IMG/VR virus record: IMGVR_UViG_3300047550_005071
Coordinates: 1-61,233 of that record
Source of the DNA: a virus
Reading direction: 5' to 3' (one strand)
DNA length: 61,233 bases
Shown: positions 26,322 through 37,300 of the stretch, in pieces
How positions within the stretch are numbered: the first letter of the stretch is position 1
Layout of the letters: every line of letters starts with the position of its first letter
Made by a program: the position numbers and the translations under genes
Notes under the pieces: model-generated
Told to the model about the DNA's origin: nothing
Database searches by the model: none
What the model saw: the letters and a program-made list of their open reading frames with translations, nothing else

Positions 26322-29300
26322 TTAAGATAAAGTGATTATTGGGCTTGTTGCAGCAGTATTAACCAATGTTGGTGAACTTGAATTTGGTAACGTAACTGTT
26401 AGGTCATTAGATTTGTAATCAACACTTGCTTGGAATCTCCCAATCGAATTGGTTTGGATTACGTTTGTATACTTTGTATCAGAGTCTTTAGTGATTGTTA
26501 TTTGTTGGTCAACGAGGTCTGGTATTGAAACAAGTTTAAATGCACCCTTTTGAACTAAATTAGTACAACTGAATTTCAAAGTAATATATCCACCTGGTCC
26601 TTTCTTAATGTTATAGTAGTCATCACCAGCAAAATTAGGTAATTCGCCACTGTTCGTTTCTTGAACAATTACCAACGAACCAGGTTCTGTTGTATTGTTA
26701 GTAACCTGAACAGGATACACAAAATTATAGTTAAATGAGAGTGTTTGATTTTGCGGATTTTTAACTCTATCGGCTGGAATTGCTGTAATTTGAATTTGGC
26801 AATTGATTTCTGCATTTACCCTATCAACTTGCGGTATAACTCCATTAAATAAAAGTTCTGCGGCATTTTTAGTAAATTGGAATGTCTGTCCATTATTTGA
26901 AACAAATCCAGTCAATGACTGAGTTCCTGTATACTTTTCTGTTTTGGTTACTGAGTTATTAGGTCCTCTTGAAATTTTCTTATATGAATAAGTTAAGGTT
27001 TGTGTGGAAGCTATTGTCCATACACCAACGTTTGGTGCCACGTCAACTTTTATTAGGTCGGTTGTTTGATTTGTAGATGTTACTCTTTGTGTCTCAACTA
27101 AAGCAGGTATTGTTGGGTTTGTGTTTGATATATTTTGATTTTGTGTTCCTGAGGCTCCATTAACAAACGAACCTGGTGAGGATGCTTCACTTGCAGGTAT
27201 TGAAGGGTCGTATTTGAATTGTGCAACCGTTGTGAAGGAACCATATGATGTTTGTACTCTTATGTTAGTATTTTTAAGTACTTTTCCATCACCAATTTCA
27301 GGTACTACAATTCGTAAAGTCTGTTTATCAATTACAGTAATATATCTTTGTTCAACAGCCGTTTCTGTGTTTCCATCTTTGAAGAATACCTTTGTTTCTG
27401 TATCTAAATTTCTACCGTTGATAACCATTTGTGTTCCTGTATATCCAACAGCGGGTGCAAATGTGTTTATGTAAGGTGGTGGACAAACTTGGCCAGCATT
27501 TGGATTCAGTGGCGTCGGTGTTGGAGTTACTCCTGGTGTTTTAGAATTTTTTGATTGAGCGTTGTTGGTCGCATTTAATGCGTCGGATGTAGCTTCGGTA
27601 ATCAATTTGACGGCAACCGCAGACTTAATTGCCTCCTCCATTGTTTTTCTTACTGTCTCAAACTCACCATAGTTTGTATCATAGTATGTTTCAGAAACGT
27701 TGTCTTTAGGGAAGTGGCAAACATAAAACTTATCCAAACCATTTCTTTGGATTTGTGGTAGTCTTTCAGATAAACCACTAGCTATAAATTTTATATATTC
27801 CTGTAAACTTGCAAAAGCAACAATTGGCATTGATTTAGTTGTTCCTCCCGTCTTAACATTTACACAACAAAATTGTTTCTTCGAAAAATATTCGCCAGCC
27901 CTTGGTTGGAAATTTCTATCCAAGGATATAAGTCCGAGGTTGTTGTTATAAGCGACAAAGTTGCCAGCACCAGAGTTTGAGCTTTTAACAAAACTTGTTA
28001 CATAAGAAATACAATAAATGTAGGTTCTCAACAACTCGTTTGATTGACCTGGATATTCGGCGAGAAGTGCGTTTTTGAATGTTTCAGGAGTTATAGAGTT
28101 AGGAACTCCAGCTAACACTGTATACCCTTGGTAAGCAGTTAAGTCAACCTTACTTGTACAACTATTTTGAGCATCAAGAGTATTGTCTGCTTTTTGAACT
28201 GTCTGATTAGCTTTTTGTTCTTCAGTAATTTTTATTGATGGTGGTTCATCTTTCTTAATTTTTAATACCTCTTCAAGTTTAGTCAGTAAGTTTTGATTCA
28301 TACTCTGTAAGAAAGAATCAATCGATGGTAAATCGTAAATACCTTGTCTAATTCCTGTAAATGAGGTTTGGAAATTACCTGGCTGGATTGTGTGTTGAAT
28401 GCTTTGAATCATGTATGGTCCATTGAACATTGGCACATGTCTCAAGTTGAAATACATACTCGGCTGTAATAGTGCATTACCCAAGCAAACAACAGTGCAC
28501 TTATAACTTCTATTTTTATAAAGGTTATAAAGCGAAACGTTTTGTGTGGCAACATTTCTACCAGAAGCTTGGTCGACCATATTCAATTGAGTATTAATAG
28601 ATTCTGATGTTGCAACCCCAGCGCTTTGGTCAACTTGGAATGAATAGAAAATATTTTGATTCCTTATTCCAATATCAACATTGAATCCAACACATTTGTT
28701 AGATAAAGACCAGTCCTTTTTGTTTGTTTGATTTTCTATAAGAGGGTTTTCAGAAGCTCTTCTCATTTCAAAACCGTCATCTCTAAATCTGAAATTACCT
28801 TTTGGTAAGTCCAAATATTGAGAGGGTTTACCAACATAAAAGCAAACCATTTTTGATGTCGCATTCCTGTAATCAACATTAAGAAATGTACCCCATAAAT
28901 TATTGGCAAAATCTAATGTTCCTTCGGGTTTTGGAATTGTTGTTCCATCGACATCTTGAACATTATAGAAATTAACATAAGCAGGTAAATTCATTACAGT
29001 GAAATTATTTTTAATCAAAATCCCACTCATAAGTGTAAAGACGCTCATAGCATTATTGAGCGAACTTTTACCCAACATACTTTTCAAATCAAATATATCA
29101 ATCAATATTGTTTGACCTATGTTCCTTGAAGCCCTGTCCAAAAACATGATGTCTTCAAATAGGGTTTTAGATTTGTAATCACCACCTGCAATCCACTTGT
29201 CGTTAAGGGCTTTGAATACTTCCCAGTTTTCAATCTTACTTTGTTCTCCCGTTATAACACTATTAACCGTGCCTTGTGGTACCTGATACTGGCTTGGTAA

Positions 29301-32300
29301 TGCTTTGTTCAACCCCTTTAAAACTTCATTGAGAAAATTACCTTGTAGTATGTCCTCAGAATTAAACAAATATTGAATTTGGTTTTTGAACTGTGAGACC
29401 GCAGAACTTGGTGACTTGAGTTTGAATGTTGAATACATCTTTATCAACTGGCTCAATAAGACAACATTATCTGTTGTAAATTCGATATCATTGTCTATAA
29501 AGAAATCTGTAATATAGGAACCTGTTGCGGAATACCTCAAATTAGGAATTGTTGAAAAACCAACTTCTGTTTCTAAAGCAAACCAAGCAGCGGGATTTTG
29601 AGCTTTTGATTGTGCGAGAGAAATAGTACCTCCTCTACTCGGAAGTGTTCCTTTAACGTACGGTTTGAATTTTATTGGGTCTGTTATTGTTGGTGCTCCG
29701 TTATGTGATAGATAAGAATCCCAAATTCTTCTTTTGTAATTTGAAGGATTTCCAAATTTGAACAATACATCGTATTCCAAAAATGCTCTAAGTGTGTTTT
29801 GAAGATTATCATATTGTGTATTGATAATACCTGTAAAATATTCTTGTTCGTTGGTTGTTGAAGTTTTTGGAAGAACTGTTAAAATACTTTTGAATAGAGC
29901 TTGGAAATTTTTGAAGTCAGCGTTTACCGAAACTGATGATGCCCCAATCTGTTGACTTACAGGTAAATCTATATCATTCATAGATTTTGAAAAGTTCAAA
30001 AATTCTTGTTCGAATGAATCCAATATTGATTTTTCAAATACTGAAAATATCTCTTCAATTTTGGAATAATTGTCCTCCATCATCAAATTGAATGATGATT
30101 GTTTTGTTTCACCTGATAAGATTTGTTTGATATAACTTTCAGGTGATGGCTTAATAATTGTTTGGTTATCGAAATACCCATAGTTTGGAGCTGCCCAAAA
30201 AAGTCTTACCGAACCATTATACATCGATGGGTTATTGGTAAGGTTTACTAAGGTTGAAGAAACTTGAGTGGGGTTGTTAAGACACTCATAAGCCGTTTGG
30301 TTTACTGATGAACCAAAAGACGGAACCACTGTATAGGCGGTTGTCTGTGTGTTATCATTAGGGTTACACTCAATTCCGTTTTTAACTACACTCGGAATTA
30401 AAACTGACCATGTTGTTAACCTTAAATCCTTATCTCCTTGTTTGGTTTGAATATTGGATTCAGAAAAATTAAAAACTTTCATACCACCATTTATGGTGTT
30501 TTGAATTTCTTTATCAGTATAATCTTTATAAACCTCATACCCTGTAAGGAAGGCATAAAAATCATTGATAACTTTCGGATAAAACCCAACCTGAATATTA
30601 ATGTTTCCAGTTGTCTCTGTTTGTAGTGTTATAGGTTTAGTTTCTCCACCAATTTTCACGTTGTAGGTTTGAGTTGTTGAACCGCTTATTGGCGAAAAGT
30701 TATTGACGTAGTTGAAGTTACTCCAAGCACTGTTTATAATATCAACATTTGTTTCTTTGAATACTTTATATCTATGATAAACCGACCCCATTTTCAAAAT
30801 CCAAGCATACGGTAATTTGTGAACAGCCCCAAACTTTTTCAGGCAGGACGCAATATAATCAAGGTCTGATGTTTGGTCATTTGATAAGGATTTATATTTT
30901 TCCTTCAGTGTTGCAATAGGTAAAGAGTTCAAAAACAAATAAGATGCTTGAACATAAGGATATTTAACTTTGTTCCTATAGTTTTGAACTCCGTTTTGAA
31001 TTGCATTTACCATGAATGGTGTATTCATCATGGATGTTGTTGATACAATCGGTACTGGTGATAAGGCAGGTATAAATGTATTAACTGATGGTGGTATGTG
31101 AGTATATAAACCTTCAGTTGCAACCAATGAATCGTTATTTATTCTATCGTAATAAAATGATGTTAAACCTATTTGGTTTAGATTCACATCTTTAACTTTT
31201 GTGTAGGGATTATTACCCGTGGTCTTTTTATATGAAAAACTTGTTACAGGTCTTTTGATATCAAAATTATAAATGTCGTTGAAGTTGGATATAACCTTCC
31301 TTGGCTCAAAAACCGTTAAAACTTTATTTGTATTATACACGTTTGTTCCCTCAGACCCTTTTCCGTTCGCCATGTTTTGAGTGACCCAAAAAGAATCCGT
31401 AAAAGGAACCGTATCTGTTATATTTGGTTCGTTTGTTGAATTACTTACCAATTTTGCAAGAGCCGATGATTTAGTCGATAACAAAGGTATTTTTCCGTAC
31501 TCATCAATATTCAAAATACCGAATGAATTCTCAGTCAAATTTTTTATATAAGGGGTAACATAAAAGTCTCTTATAAAATCTTGCCAAGCCCTACCTGTTC
31601 CATTATTTGAAATATTCTTCAAGAAGTCCTCATAATTTGTTGAATTCAAATCATAGTTTTTCAACTTCATTGTTATATATGGTGCGTTTAACCCCAAACT
31701 TGAAACAATGTTACTTACTTCAGCTTCGGTGTTAAGTTTTACCAACTCGTCAACTTGATTCGAATTTGCTCTCACATAGTTCGAATATCTTGAGGTCAGT
31801 AGTTGTCTCTCCCAAATTTCATAAAAGAATTTAATTTCTTCTTTGTTAACGTAAGCAATTCCCTGAGATGGGAACTCGATAGCATTGATGTTAATGATGT
31901 TTGTATTCAGTTCATTCTCTAAAGGTTCTGGTTTAAGTGGAGGGTTAAACTTTTGAGTTATACCTCTCATGTATTCTTCAACAAACTCTACCTCAGGCCA
32001 TTTTGAATAATCCCAACCTTGAGTCAAGTCTACTACCGAAGGGTCGGCTGGATATTTCAATTGAAATCTTCCTTTCTTATCTTCGGGTGTCTCAATGAAA
32101 AATTGTGGCCAAGGGTATACAGGAATCTCAGCATATTTAAGACCTGTACTTTGTTCAATCGCGGTTTGGGTTAGTTTTAAATCATCAACGGTGTCTGAAC
32201 CAGGAGCTGAAGATGGGTTGTTCAAAATTGCTTTTTTTCTTACAGGGTCATACTTCACGTTCCAAGCATTTCCATGAACATCGTCTAATAATCTTATGAA

Positions 32301-34061
32301 CGCTTCTGCAGAAGCCATCAAAACCGCCATTATATTTCTCACGGTTGGCTTGAATCCGATACCGTCGGTACCACTTTCAATTTTTTCCAATAGTTTTTTC
32401 GTGAGGATTTCTTCGAATTGTGAAAGTTTTTTATTGGCTTGGGCTTCCAAAAGTTGAATTTGTTTATCGAATCTTCCATCACCTTCAAATACGAAAAAAG
32501 AAATCTTTATTTCTTCAATTATTGTTTTTCCGTTAACTATTTCACTTTTCAAAACAGGAGGTTGGTCCAAGAATCTTTTGAACTCATTTTGTATTTTAAT
32601 CATGTCCTGTTCTGTTGGTTTCACAATACCTGTTTGAGCACTTGTTGTCGCCGCCCAATCAATCTCGGATGTCGGAGGGGCAGAAATTGCAATAGTTTGG
32701 TATTTGATTGGATTCGGTATTGGTGCCGCTCCACCAGCCCCAAGGGTTGGGTTACTGGCTAATAACTTATTATAATCGGCAACAATACTTTGTAGTTGTT
32801 TTTGTGCTGCAAGTTTAGTATCGAAATCAAGTTCTTTGAAAATATATGTTCTAGTTCCGTTTTTTAGAATCAAAGGAGCTGGATTCAAATACCTTGTGAA
32901 CCAAGAACTTTCTCCCGCTCTAACTCCGTTAGATGCGGAAGTCCCAAAATAATTTGTAAGAACACCTTTATAATTCCTTATGTTTGTTAGAGGTTCAACA
33001 TCGGCTTTTGCAAATTTATCCGCAACATTCTGTTCAAATAAATCGAGTTTGTTAATAAATTGAACTAAAGTGTACTCTGGAAAATCTGGCGGAATTAACG
33101 CTTTTGATTTGTATTCACTATAAACTTCTTTGATTTTTTGATACCCTCTCTCAGAAGTAATCTGAACGGTAGCTTGTGTCTGTCTTCCGTCGTTCACTTG
33201 TTGCGCCGCCTTTGTTTGAGTGCTTACTGAAGTTTGTTGTTCACGATTTGTTTGTTGAGGTCCTATTGGTTGTGCTGAAACGTTATATTGTTGAGAATAC
33301 ATGTGAGGTGTTGCAATTAGATGTCCTACTGCAATCTCATTCAAAATGTTAAACTTATAACCCTTGAAATCTAAATCAATCTGATAGTTTCCGCTGAAAG
33401 TATTGAACCTTGCATTAAACTTTTCTAAGTTCAATTGGTATCTTATCGCTTGTCCATAATATCCCTTAAGGGTTAGATAGAATGGAGGATATGGTAAATT
33501 AAAAAAAGCTGCGTAAGGTGAGTTATTACCCAATTGGAATAAGGCTTTTCCTTGAACATCTTCCAAAGAAATTCTAACTGTTGGGACAAAAGATAAGTTT
33601 GTATCAACACTTATACTTGTAATACCCAATAATCCATTGTCTAAAACATTTGTTAAGTCCGATGGTTTTTCAACAACGTACGGTTTTGAACCATCTTTGG
33701 GAACAACCGTCTCGGTCATCATTTGGTTGACCCCTTTGAATCTTGTTGTGTTGTCTCCAGTAAGTTCATCGTAATAACCTGTGCCCAACGCAGAATCTTT
33801 TGTTGGTTTCAAAAAATCCATCTTAGCAATCGACACAATTCTTATCCTATCTTCAGGTGATGCTCCAATAGCAAGTTTTGTTCTTGGCAGCAACTCGGCT
33901 TCCAAGTTTGCATACATAACAAGATTTTCGTGGTCGACCAATCTTTCTCTAATCTTACCAAGAGCATCAATTGTTTTGTTAGGGTCAACTACGATGATGT
34001 TGTTATAATCAAACTCAACATATATGTTTCCACTGTTATCTGCTTGTACATTACCTGCCAT
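26322..34061 (-). CDS. Giant baseplate hub protein with IPT/TIG domain
   Basis: A 2579-residue protein, the largest in the window. The N-terminal 260 residues (VPTVRISLEDVQGKALFQLG... followed by PPFYLTLKGYYGQAIRYQLN) look like the opening beta domain of tail hub proteins. Residues about 1780-1925 (NIFYSFQVDQSAG..., SYKCTVVCLGNALLQPSMYF, NGPYMIQSIQHTIQPGNFQ) resemble the gp27/gpD-type barrel. Near 1990-2130 a region with NNNLGLISLDRNFQP and VAFASLQEYIKFIASGL recalls glucosaminidase folds, but no catalytic Glu is certain. Residues about 2190-2290 form an IPT/TIG Ig-like domain (PYINTFAPAVGYTGTQMVI...). The gene overlaps gp53 by 11 nt. Hub identity is supported by position after the tape measure and junction genes. 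Domain calls are by eye. Confidence 0.65.
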   Translation of the reverse strand: MAGNVQADNSGNIYVEFDYNNIIVVDPNKTIDALGKIRERLVDHENLVMYANLEAELLPRTKLAIGASPEDRIRIVSIAKMDFLKPTKDSALGTGYYDELTGDNTTRFKGVNQMMTETVVPKDGSKPYVVEKPSDLTNVLDNGLLGITSISVDTNLSFVPTVRISLEDVQGKALFQLGNNSPYAAFFNLPYPPFYLTLKGYYGQAIRYQLNLEKFNARFNTFSGNYQIDLDFKGYKFNILNEIAVGHLIATPHMYSQQYNVSAQPIGPQQTNREQQTSVSTQTKAAQQVNDGRQTQATVQITSERGYQKIKEVYSEYKSKALIPPDFPEYTLVQFINKLDLFEQNVADKFAKADVEPLTNIRNYKGVLTNYFGTSASNGVRAGESSWFTRYLNPAPLILKNGTRTYIFKELDFDTKLAAQKQLQSIVADYNKLLASNPTLGAGGAAPIPNPIKYQTIAISAPPTSEIDWAATTSAQTGIVKPTEQDMIKIQNEFKRFLDQPPVLKSEIVNGKTIIEEIKISFFVFEGDGRFDKQIQLLEAQANKKLSQFEEILTKKLLEKIESGTDGIGFKPTVRNIMAVLMASAEAFIRLLDDVHGNAWNVKYDPVRKKAILNNPSSAPGSDTVDDLKLTQTAIEQSTGLKYAEIPVYPWPQFFIETPEDKKGRFQLKYPADPSVVDLTQGWDYSKWPEVEFVEEYMRGITQKFNPPLKPEPLENELNTNIININAIEFPSQGIAYVNKEEIKFFYEIWERQLLTSRYSNYVRANSNQVDELVKLNTEAEVSNIVSSLGLNAPYITMKLKNYDLNSTNYEDFLKNISNNGTGRAWQDFIRDFYVTPYIKNLTENSFGILNIDEYGKIPLLSTKSSALAKLVSNSTNEPNITDTVPFTDSFWVTQNMANGKGSEGTNVYNTNKVLTVFEPRKVISNFNDIYNFDIKRPVTSFSYKKTTGNNPYTKVKDVNLNQIGLTSFYYDRINNDSLVATEGLYTHIPPSVNTFIPALSPVPIVSTTSMMNTPFMVNAIQNGVQNYRNKVKYPYVQASYLFLNSLPIATLKEKYKSLSNDQTSDLDYIASCLKKFGAVHKLPYAWILKMGSVYHRYKVFKETNVDIINSAWSNFNYVNNFSPISGSTTQTYNVKIGGETKPITLQTETTGNINIQVGFYPKVINDFYAFLTGYEVYKDYTDKEIQNTINGGMKVFNFSESNIQTKQGDKDLRLTTWSVLIPSVVKNGIECNPNDNTQTTAYTVVPSFGSSVNQTAYECLNNPTQVSSTLVNLTNNPSMYNGSVRLFWAAPNYGYFDNQTIIKPSPESYIKQILSGETKQSSFNLMMEDNYSKIEEIFSVFEKSILDSFEQEFLNFSKSMNDIDLPVSQQIGASSVSVNADFKNFQALFKSILTVLPKTSTTNEQEYFTGIINTQYDNLQNTLRAFLEYDVLFKFGNPSNYKRRIWDSYLSHNGAPTITDPIKFKPYVKGTLPSRGGTISLAQSKAQNPAAWFALETEVGFSTIPNLRYSATGSYITDFFIDNDIEFTTDNVVLLSQLIKMYSTFKLKSPSSAVSQFKNQIQYLFNSEDILQGNFLNEVLKGLNKALPSQYQVPQGTVNSVITGEQSKIENWEVFKALNDKWIAGGDYKSKTLFEDIMFLDRASRNIGQTILIDIFDLKSMLGKSSLNNAMSVFTLMSGILIKNNFTVMNLPAYVNFYNVQDVDGTTIPKPEGTLDFANNLWGTFLNVDYRNATSKMVCFYVGKPSQYLDLPKGNFRFRDDGFEMRRASENPLIENQTNKKDWSLSNKCVGFNVDIGIRNQNIFYSFQVDQSAGVATSESINTQLNMVDQASGRNVATQNVSLYNLYKNRSYKCTVVCLGNALLQPSMYFNLRHVPMFNGPYMIQSIQHTIQPGNFQTSFTGIRQGIYDLPSIDSFLQSMNQNLLTKLEEVLKIKKDEPPSIKITEEQKANQTVQKADNTLDAQNSCTSKVDLTAYQGYTVLAGVPNSITPETFKNALLAEYPGQSNELLRTYIYCISYVTSFVKSSNSGAGNFVAYNNNLGLISLDRNFQPRAGEYFSKKQFCCVNVKTGGTTKSMPIVAFASLQEYIKFIASGLSERLPQIQRNGLDKFYVCHFPKDNVSETYYDTNYGEFETVRKTMEEAIKSAVAVKLITEATSDALNATNNAQSKNSKTPGVTPTPTPLNPNAGQVCPPPYINTFAPAVGYTGTQMVINGRNLDTETKVFFKDGNTETAVEQRYITVIDKQTLRIVVPEIGDGKVLKNTNIRVQTSYGSFTTVAQFKYDPSIPASEASSPGSFVNGASGTQNQNISNTNPTIPALVETQRVTSTNQTTDLIKVDVAPNVGVWTIASTQTLTYSYKKISRGPNNSVTKTEKYTGTQSLTGFVSNNGQTFQFTKNAAELLFNGVIPQVDRVNAEINCQIQITAIPADRVKNPQNQTLSFNYNFVYPVQVTNNTTEPGSLVIVQETNSGELPNFAGDDYYNIKKGPGGYITLKFSCTNLVQKGAFKLVSIPDLVDQQITITKDSDTKYTNVIQTNSIGRFQASVDYKSNDLTVTLPNSSSPTLVNTAATSPIITLS

Positions 34062-34374
34062 AATAAAAGAAATGGTTTTCTATCGCCGCCTTATAATCCT
34101 GTAAGGAGGGTAATAATGGGAAGGGGATGATTAGAATTGCACCATCAAAAATATTATTTTCCATACCCACAAATTGTGGGTTAGCTTGGAGTATCAACCA
34201 ACCAAAAGTTGGGGAGTTGTAATACTCTTGGGAAACTCTATCTAATCTACTCCTACCTACTTTATAAATGTAAGTCTTATCTGTTGGTTTTGAAGGCAAT
34301 TGAACATAAGGCACAACAGTTTGTTCTCCGTTGATGATAAATTGACTGTATCGATTCCAATATGGGTATGCCAT
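34051..34374 (-). CDS. 53: Baseplate wedge protein, gp53/LysM-like
   Basis: A 107-residue protein. The central string KVGRSRLDRVSQEYYNSPTF followed by GWLILQANPQ and ending in IFDGAILIIPFPL fits the LysM-like pattern of T4 gp53 and related baseplate proteins (R-x-D-x-I/V-S-x-x-x-Y...W-x-I-L-x-x-N...G-x-x-L-x-I-P). Gp53 clamps neighbouring wedges together. Its length is shorter than T4 gp53 (196). It overlaps both the 1681-aa gene (one base) and the hub gene (11 nt), so these three are co-expressed. Confidence 0.7.
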   Translation of the reverse strand: MAYPYWNRYSQFIINGEQTVVPYVQLPSKPTDKTYIYKVGRSRLDRVSQEYYNSPTFGWLILQANPQFVGMENNIFDGAILIIPFPLLPSLQDYKAAIENHFFYYGR

Positions 34375-37300
34375 TAGTTAAGTTTTGCTTTTGATATATA
34401 GGCTCCGCCTGTGTCGTTATTCCATGTATTCACATCATTATTAGAATTTGTTTGTGCCGCCAAATTTTTAACCATACTTTTCTGGTTCTCTTCCTCAGCA
34501 GGATTATCAGCAACACTTTCAGTTGTGAATGTTAAAATTCTTTTCTTAGAAGGGAATGGTGTATATTTAATAAAATTTTTCAAATCATTTTTTTCTAAAT
34601 TTTCTATAAAATTCTTAGTCAAATTGTTTTCCTCAGTAAAGAGCGGTTTGGCTCTTGTTAACCAATATGCATCAAATACTTCTTCAATGTTTGTTTTACC
34701 ATCTCCAATGATTGCTTGATTACCTATTGTATTTCCGATGATTGCTTGTTTGAAAGAAGTATATTTTTTATCGTCCAAAACATCGTCGGAAACAATCATG
34801 TATTGTTTTCTGAACTCCAAATTAGTTTCAAAAAGTCGATTCTTGGAGAATGGCGTGAAAATTGTAGTTGAATCAACTGTTTTACTTACAGGTAATCCGT
34901 TGGCAGTTTCAAACACTAAATAACCATTATAGGTCTTACCATCCTGAGTATTAACGTATGTGTTTGATTTCCAAATAATGCTGTTGAAGGTTTTAATGTC
35001 GTTTTGAATTTTTTGATAATCCTGAACCATTTCAACCCAAGTATTAGCAGGTTTTGGTTGTGATGATGTGTCTACTTCAGAGGTTCCTATAGTTCTATAA
35101 ATTGTAACGTTTCCATTACTTGCTTGAAATCCATCGGTACCATTACCAGCTTTACTTTCAAATGTAACAATATTTGCTCTTGATAGTTGTTGTATGTATT
35201 GTGTTTGTATTGTAGTAAAATCTTGTGAAATTTTTGTAGCAGCGTTTTGAAATGTACCCCTCTTGTTTTTAACAAAATTAGCGAAGTTCGTTCTGATTGT
35301 CTGTTTTAGTCTTGGGGAAAACCCTCTGTTTGCTTCATCAATCCATTGTATGAATGGGTCTGTCCCTTGGCTAATATTTTTTTCATATTCAGTAAAAATT
35401 TTATTGAATCTATTTTCAACGTTGTTTGGTTTACCAAACAAAACAAGTTTGTCTGTACTTGGCTTAACAGGAGTAATTCCAGATGTATAATTTCTTTCTA
35501 ACATCCACTGTTGTCTCACCGCATTATTATATTGAGCATTTATTTCTTTTTGTTTGTTCACAACATTTTGAAAGTAAGTTTGTGTTTGGTTTACAAGATT
35601 GACCATAAAAGTCTCATAAGAAGTCTTACCTGTTTCGAAACTTGAAAGAACTTCTTTACTGATAATAGTACCGATTGTTTGGTTATTGTTTTGTCCATTA
35701 TTAGTATCGGCCTGATTTACTGCAGGTGGTGCTGGAGGATTAGCCATAGCTAAAAACTCAGCATCTAATACTTTCAAAAACTCTTCGTTAGCCGTTACAT
35801 CCGCTCTGTCGTCATATATTTCAGTATTTGCATAATAGTTGAATGTGAGAGCGTTTTGTAATTTATCAACAGACTCTTTCAGTCCGCTACCACCAACAAA
35901 CTTGAATCCTAAAGTGACTGTTGCAATCATAGGTTGAACACCTATACCCTCAGGATTTATGTCCAAATCTTCGTAAGTTAATCCCAAACTTTCAGGAATT
36001 ATTTTCGTGTTATAAAAGTCTCCGATTCTTAGGACGAGTACTGGAGGTGCACCGAATGCTGTGTTAACAGCATTATTGTATTGGAGGGTTTCTGAACCAT
36101 TAACATTCTTTATTGTTGGTATGGTATCTCCAGGTCTCATACACTGTTGTAAAAATGTTAGTCTTGAATTCAATCCCTCAGGGGTTATAGAGTGGAATGC
36201 TGGTTGAAAAAACTTCAACTTATCTCTAAGGTTATCATATACCATAGGAGAATCTTGTTTGATAGTTTCAAAATAATCACACTCAGATAATAACGACCTC
36301 AAAACTCTTTTAGTTATGTTGTCTCTAGGTTTCCATTCCCTTACAAGTTCTTGAGTGTCTTCAGTGGTAACAACAGTATTTGCTTGGAATACGTCAGTGT
36401 ATTGAGCCGTCGGTGTAGATGATGGAACGTTTCCACTTGTCTTATCCTCTATTGAAGAAATGTAAGACCTCCTACACGCCATTGCGTTTGTGGTATACAC
36501 ATCCTTAGCACCTACTTGGGTATCGCCACCAACTACCCCAGTCCCTCCTTGGCAATTTACTGTAGTGTTTGGTTCAAACTTATTTGTGGTGGCATTAAAT
36601 TTTTTAACTTGAGCAACTTCGCCTTTAGCCGCACCGTCTTTGATTATAAGTCTTTTAGGACTACCTTCTAAAAATGGTTTCAACTCTGGTGCTTTTTCAA
36701 AATATTCTCTTGTTGATTTAATTCTTCTTTTAGATAACTCGACATTGTATTCTTCGGTTGCTGGGGCAGAACAACTTGCATCTATTGTAATAGTAATTGA
36801 ACCTGTTGTTCCACATAATTTTGTAGCCAAATCAGTAATCAACTTTTTTGATGAGTCATAATTTGGTGTTACAACACTATCAAAGAAATTTTTTGTTTGT
36901 GGGTTTTCCTTAGTATATGTTGTCGTCTGCGCAGTGTATATTGAATATTGCGAGGAATAAGGGGTGACTGTTTCATTTTTTTTCGGATAGTCGTTTGCAA
37001 AATAAAAACCTATTTGTTCATAATCTTTTAAAGAAATGGTTGTACTCGTACCCTGTGCAACAGGTTGTCCTTGTCCTCCATCAACACCTGTTTGAATGGT
37101 TGATTTGCTCCATTCGATTTGTTCTCTTGATAATTTTTTTGAAGTAATAGCTTCTTGTAATTGATACAAATCATTTGGATTAACCTTCCAATATTTTTTT
37201 GCTAATTCGTATAAATCGTATTTTCTACATCCCGCAAAAAAAGAATCCAAAATACTATTAACTCTGGTCGCATTTGTTTCATTTTCCAATACCTTGTTTA

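Noticed and set aside
36640-36861. Plus-strand ORF opposite the OmpA-like segment, and similar plus-strand ORFs across 17-39 kb
   Set aside because: They are shadows of long minus-strand genes. They have no motif, leader signal or recognisable protein character.
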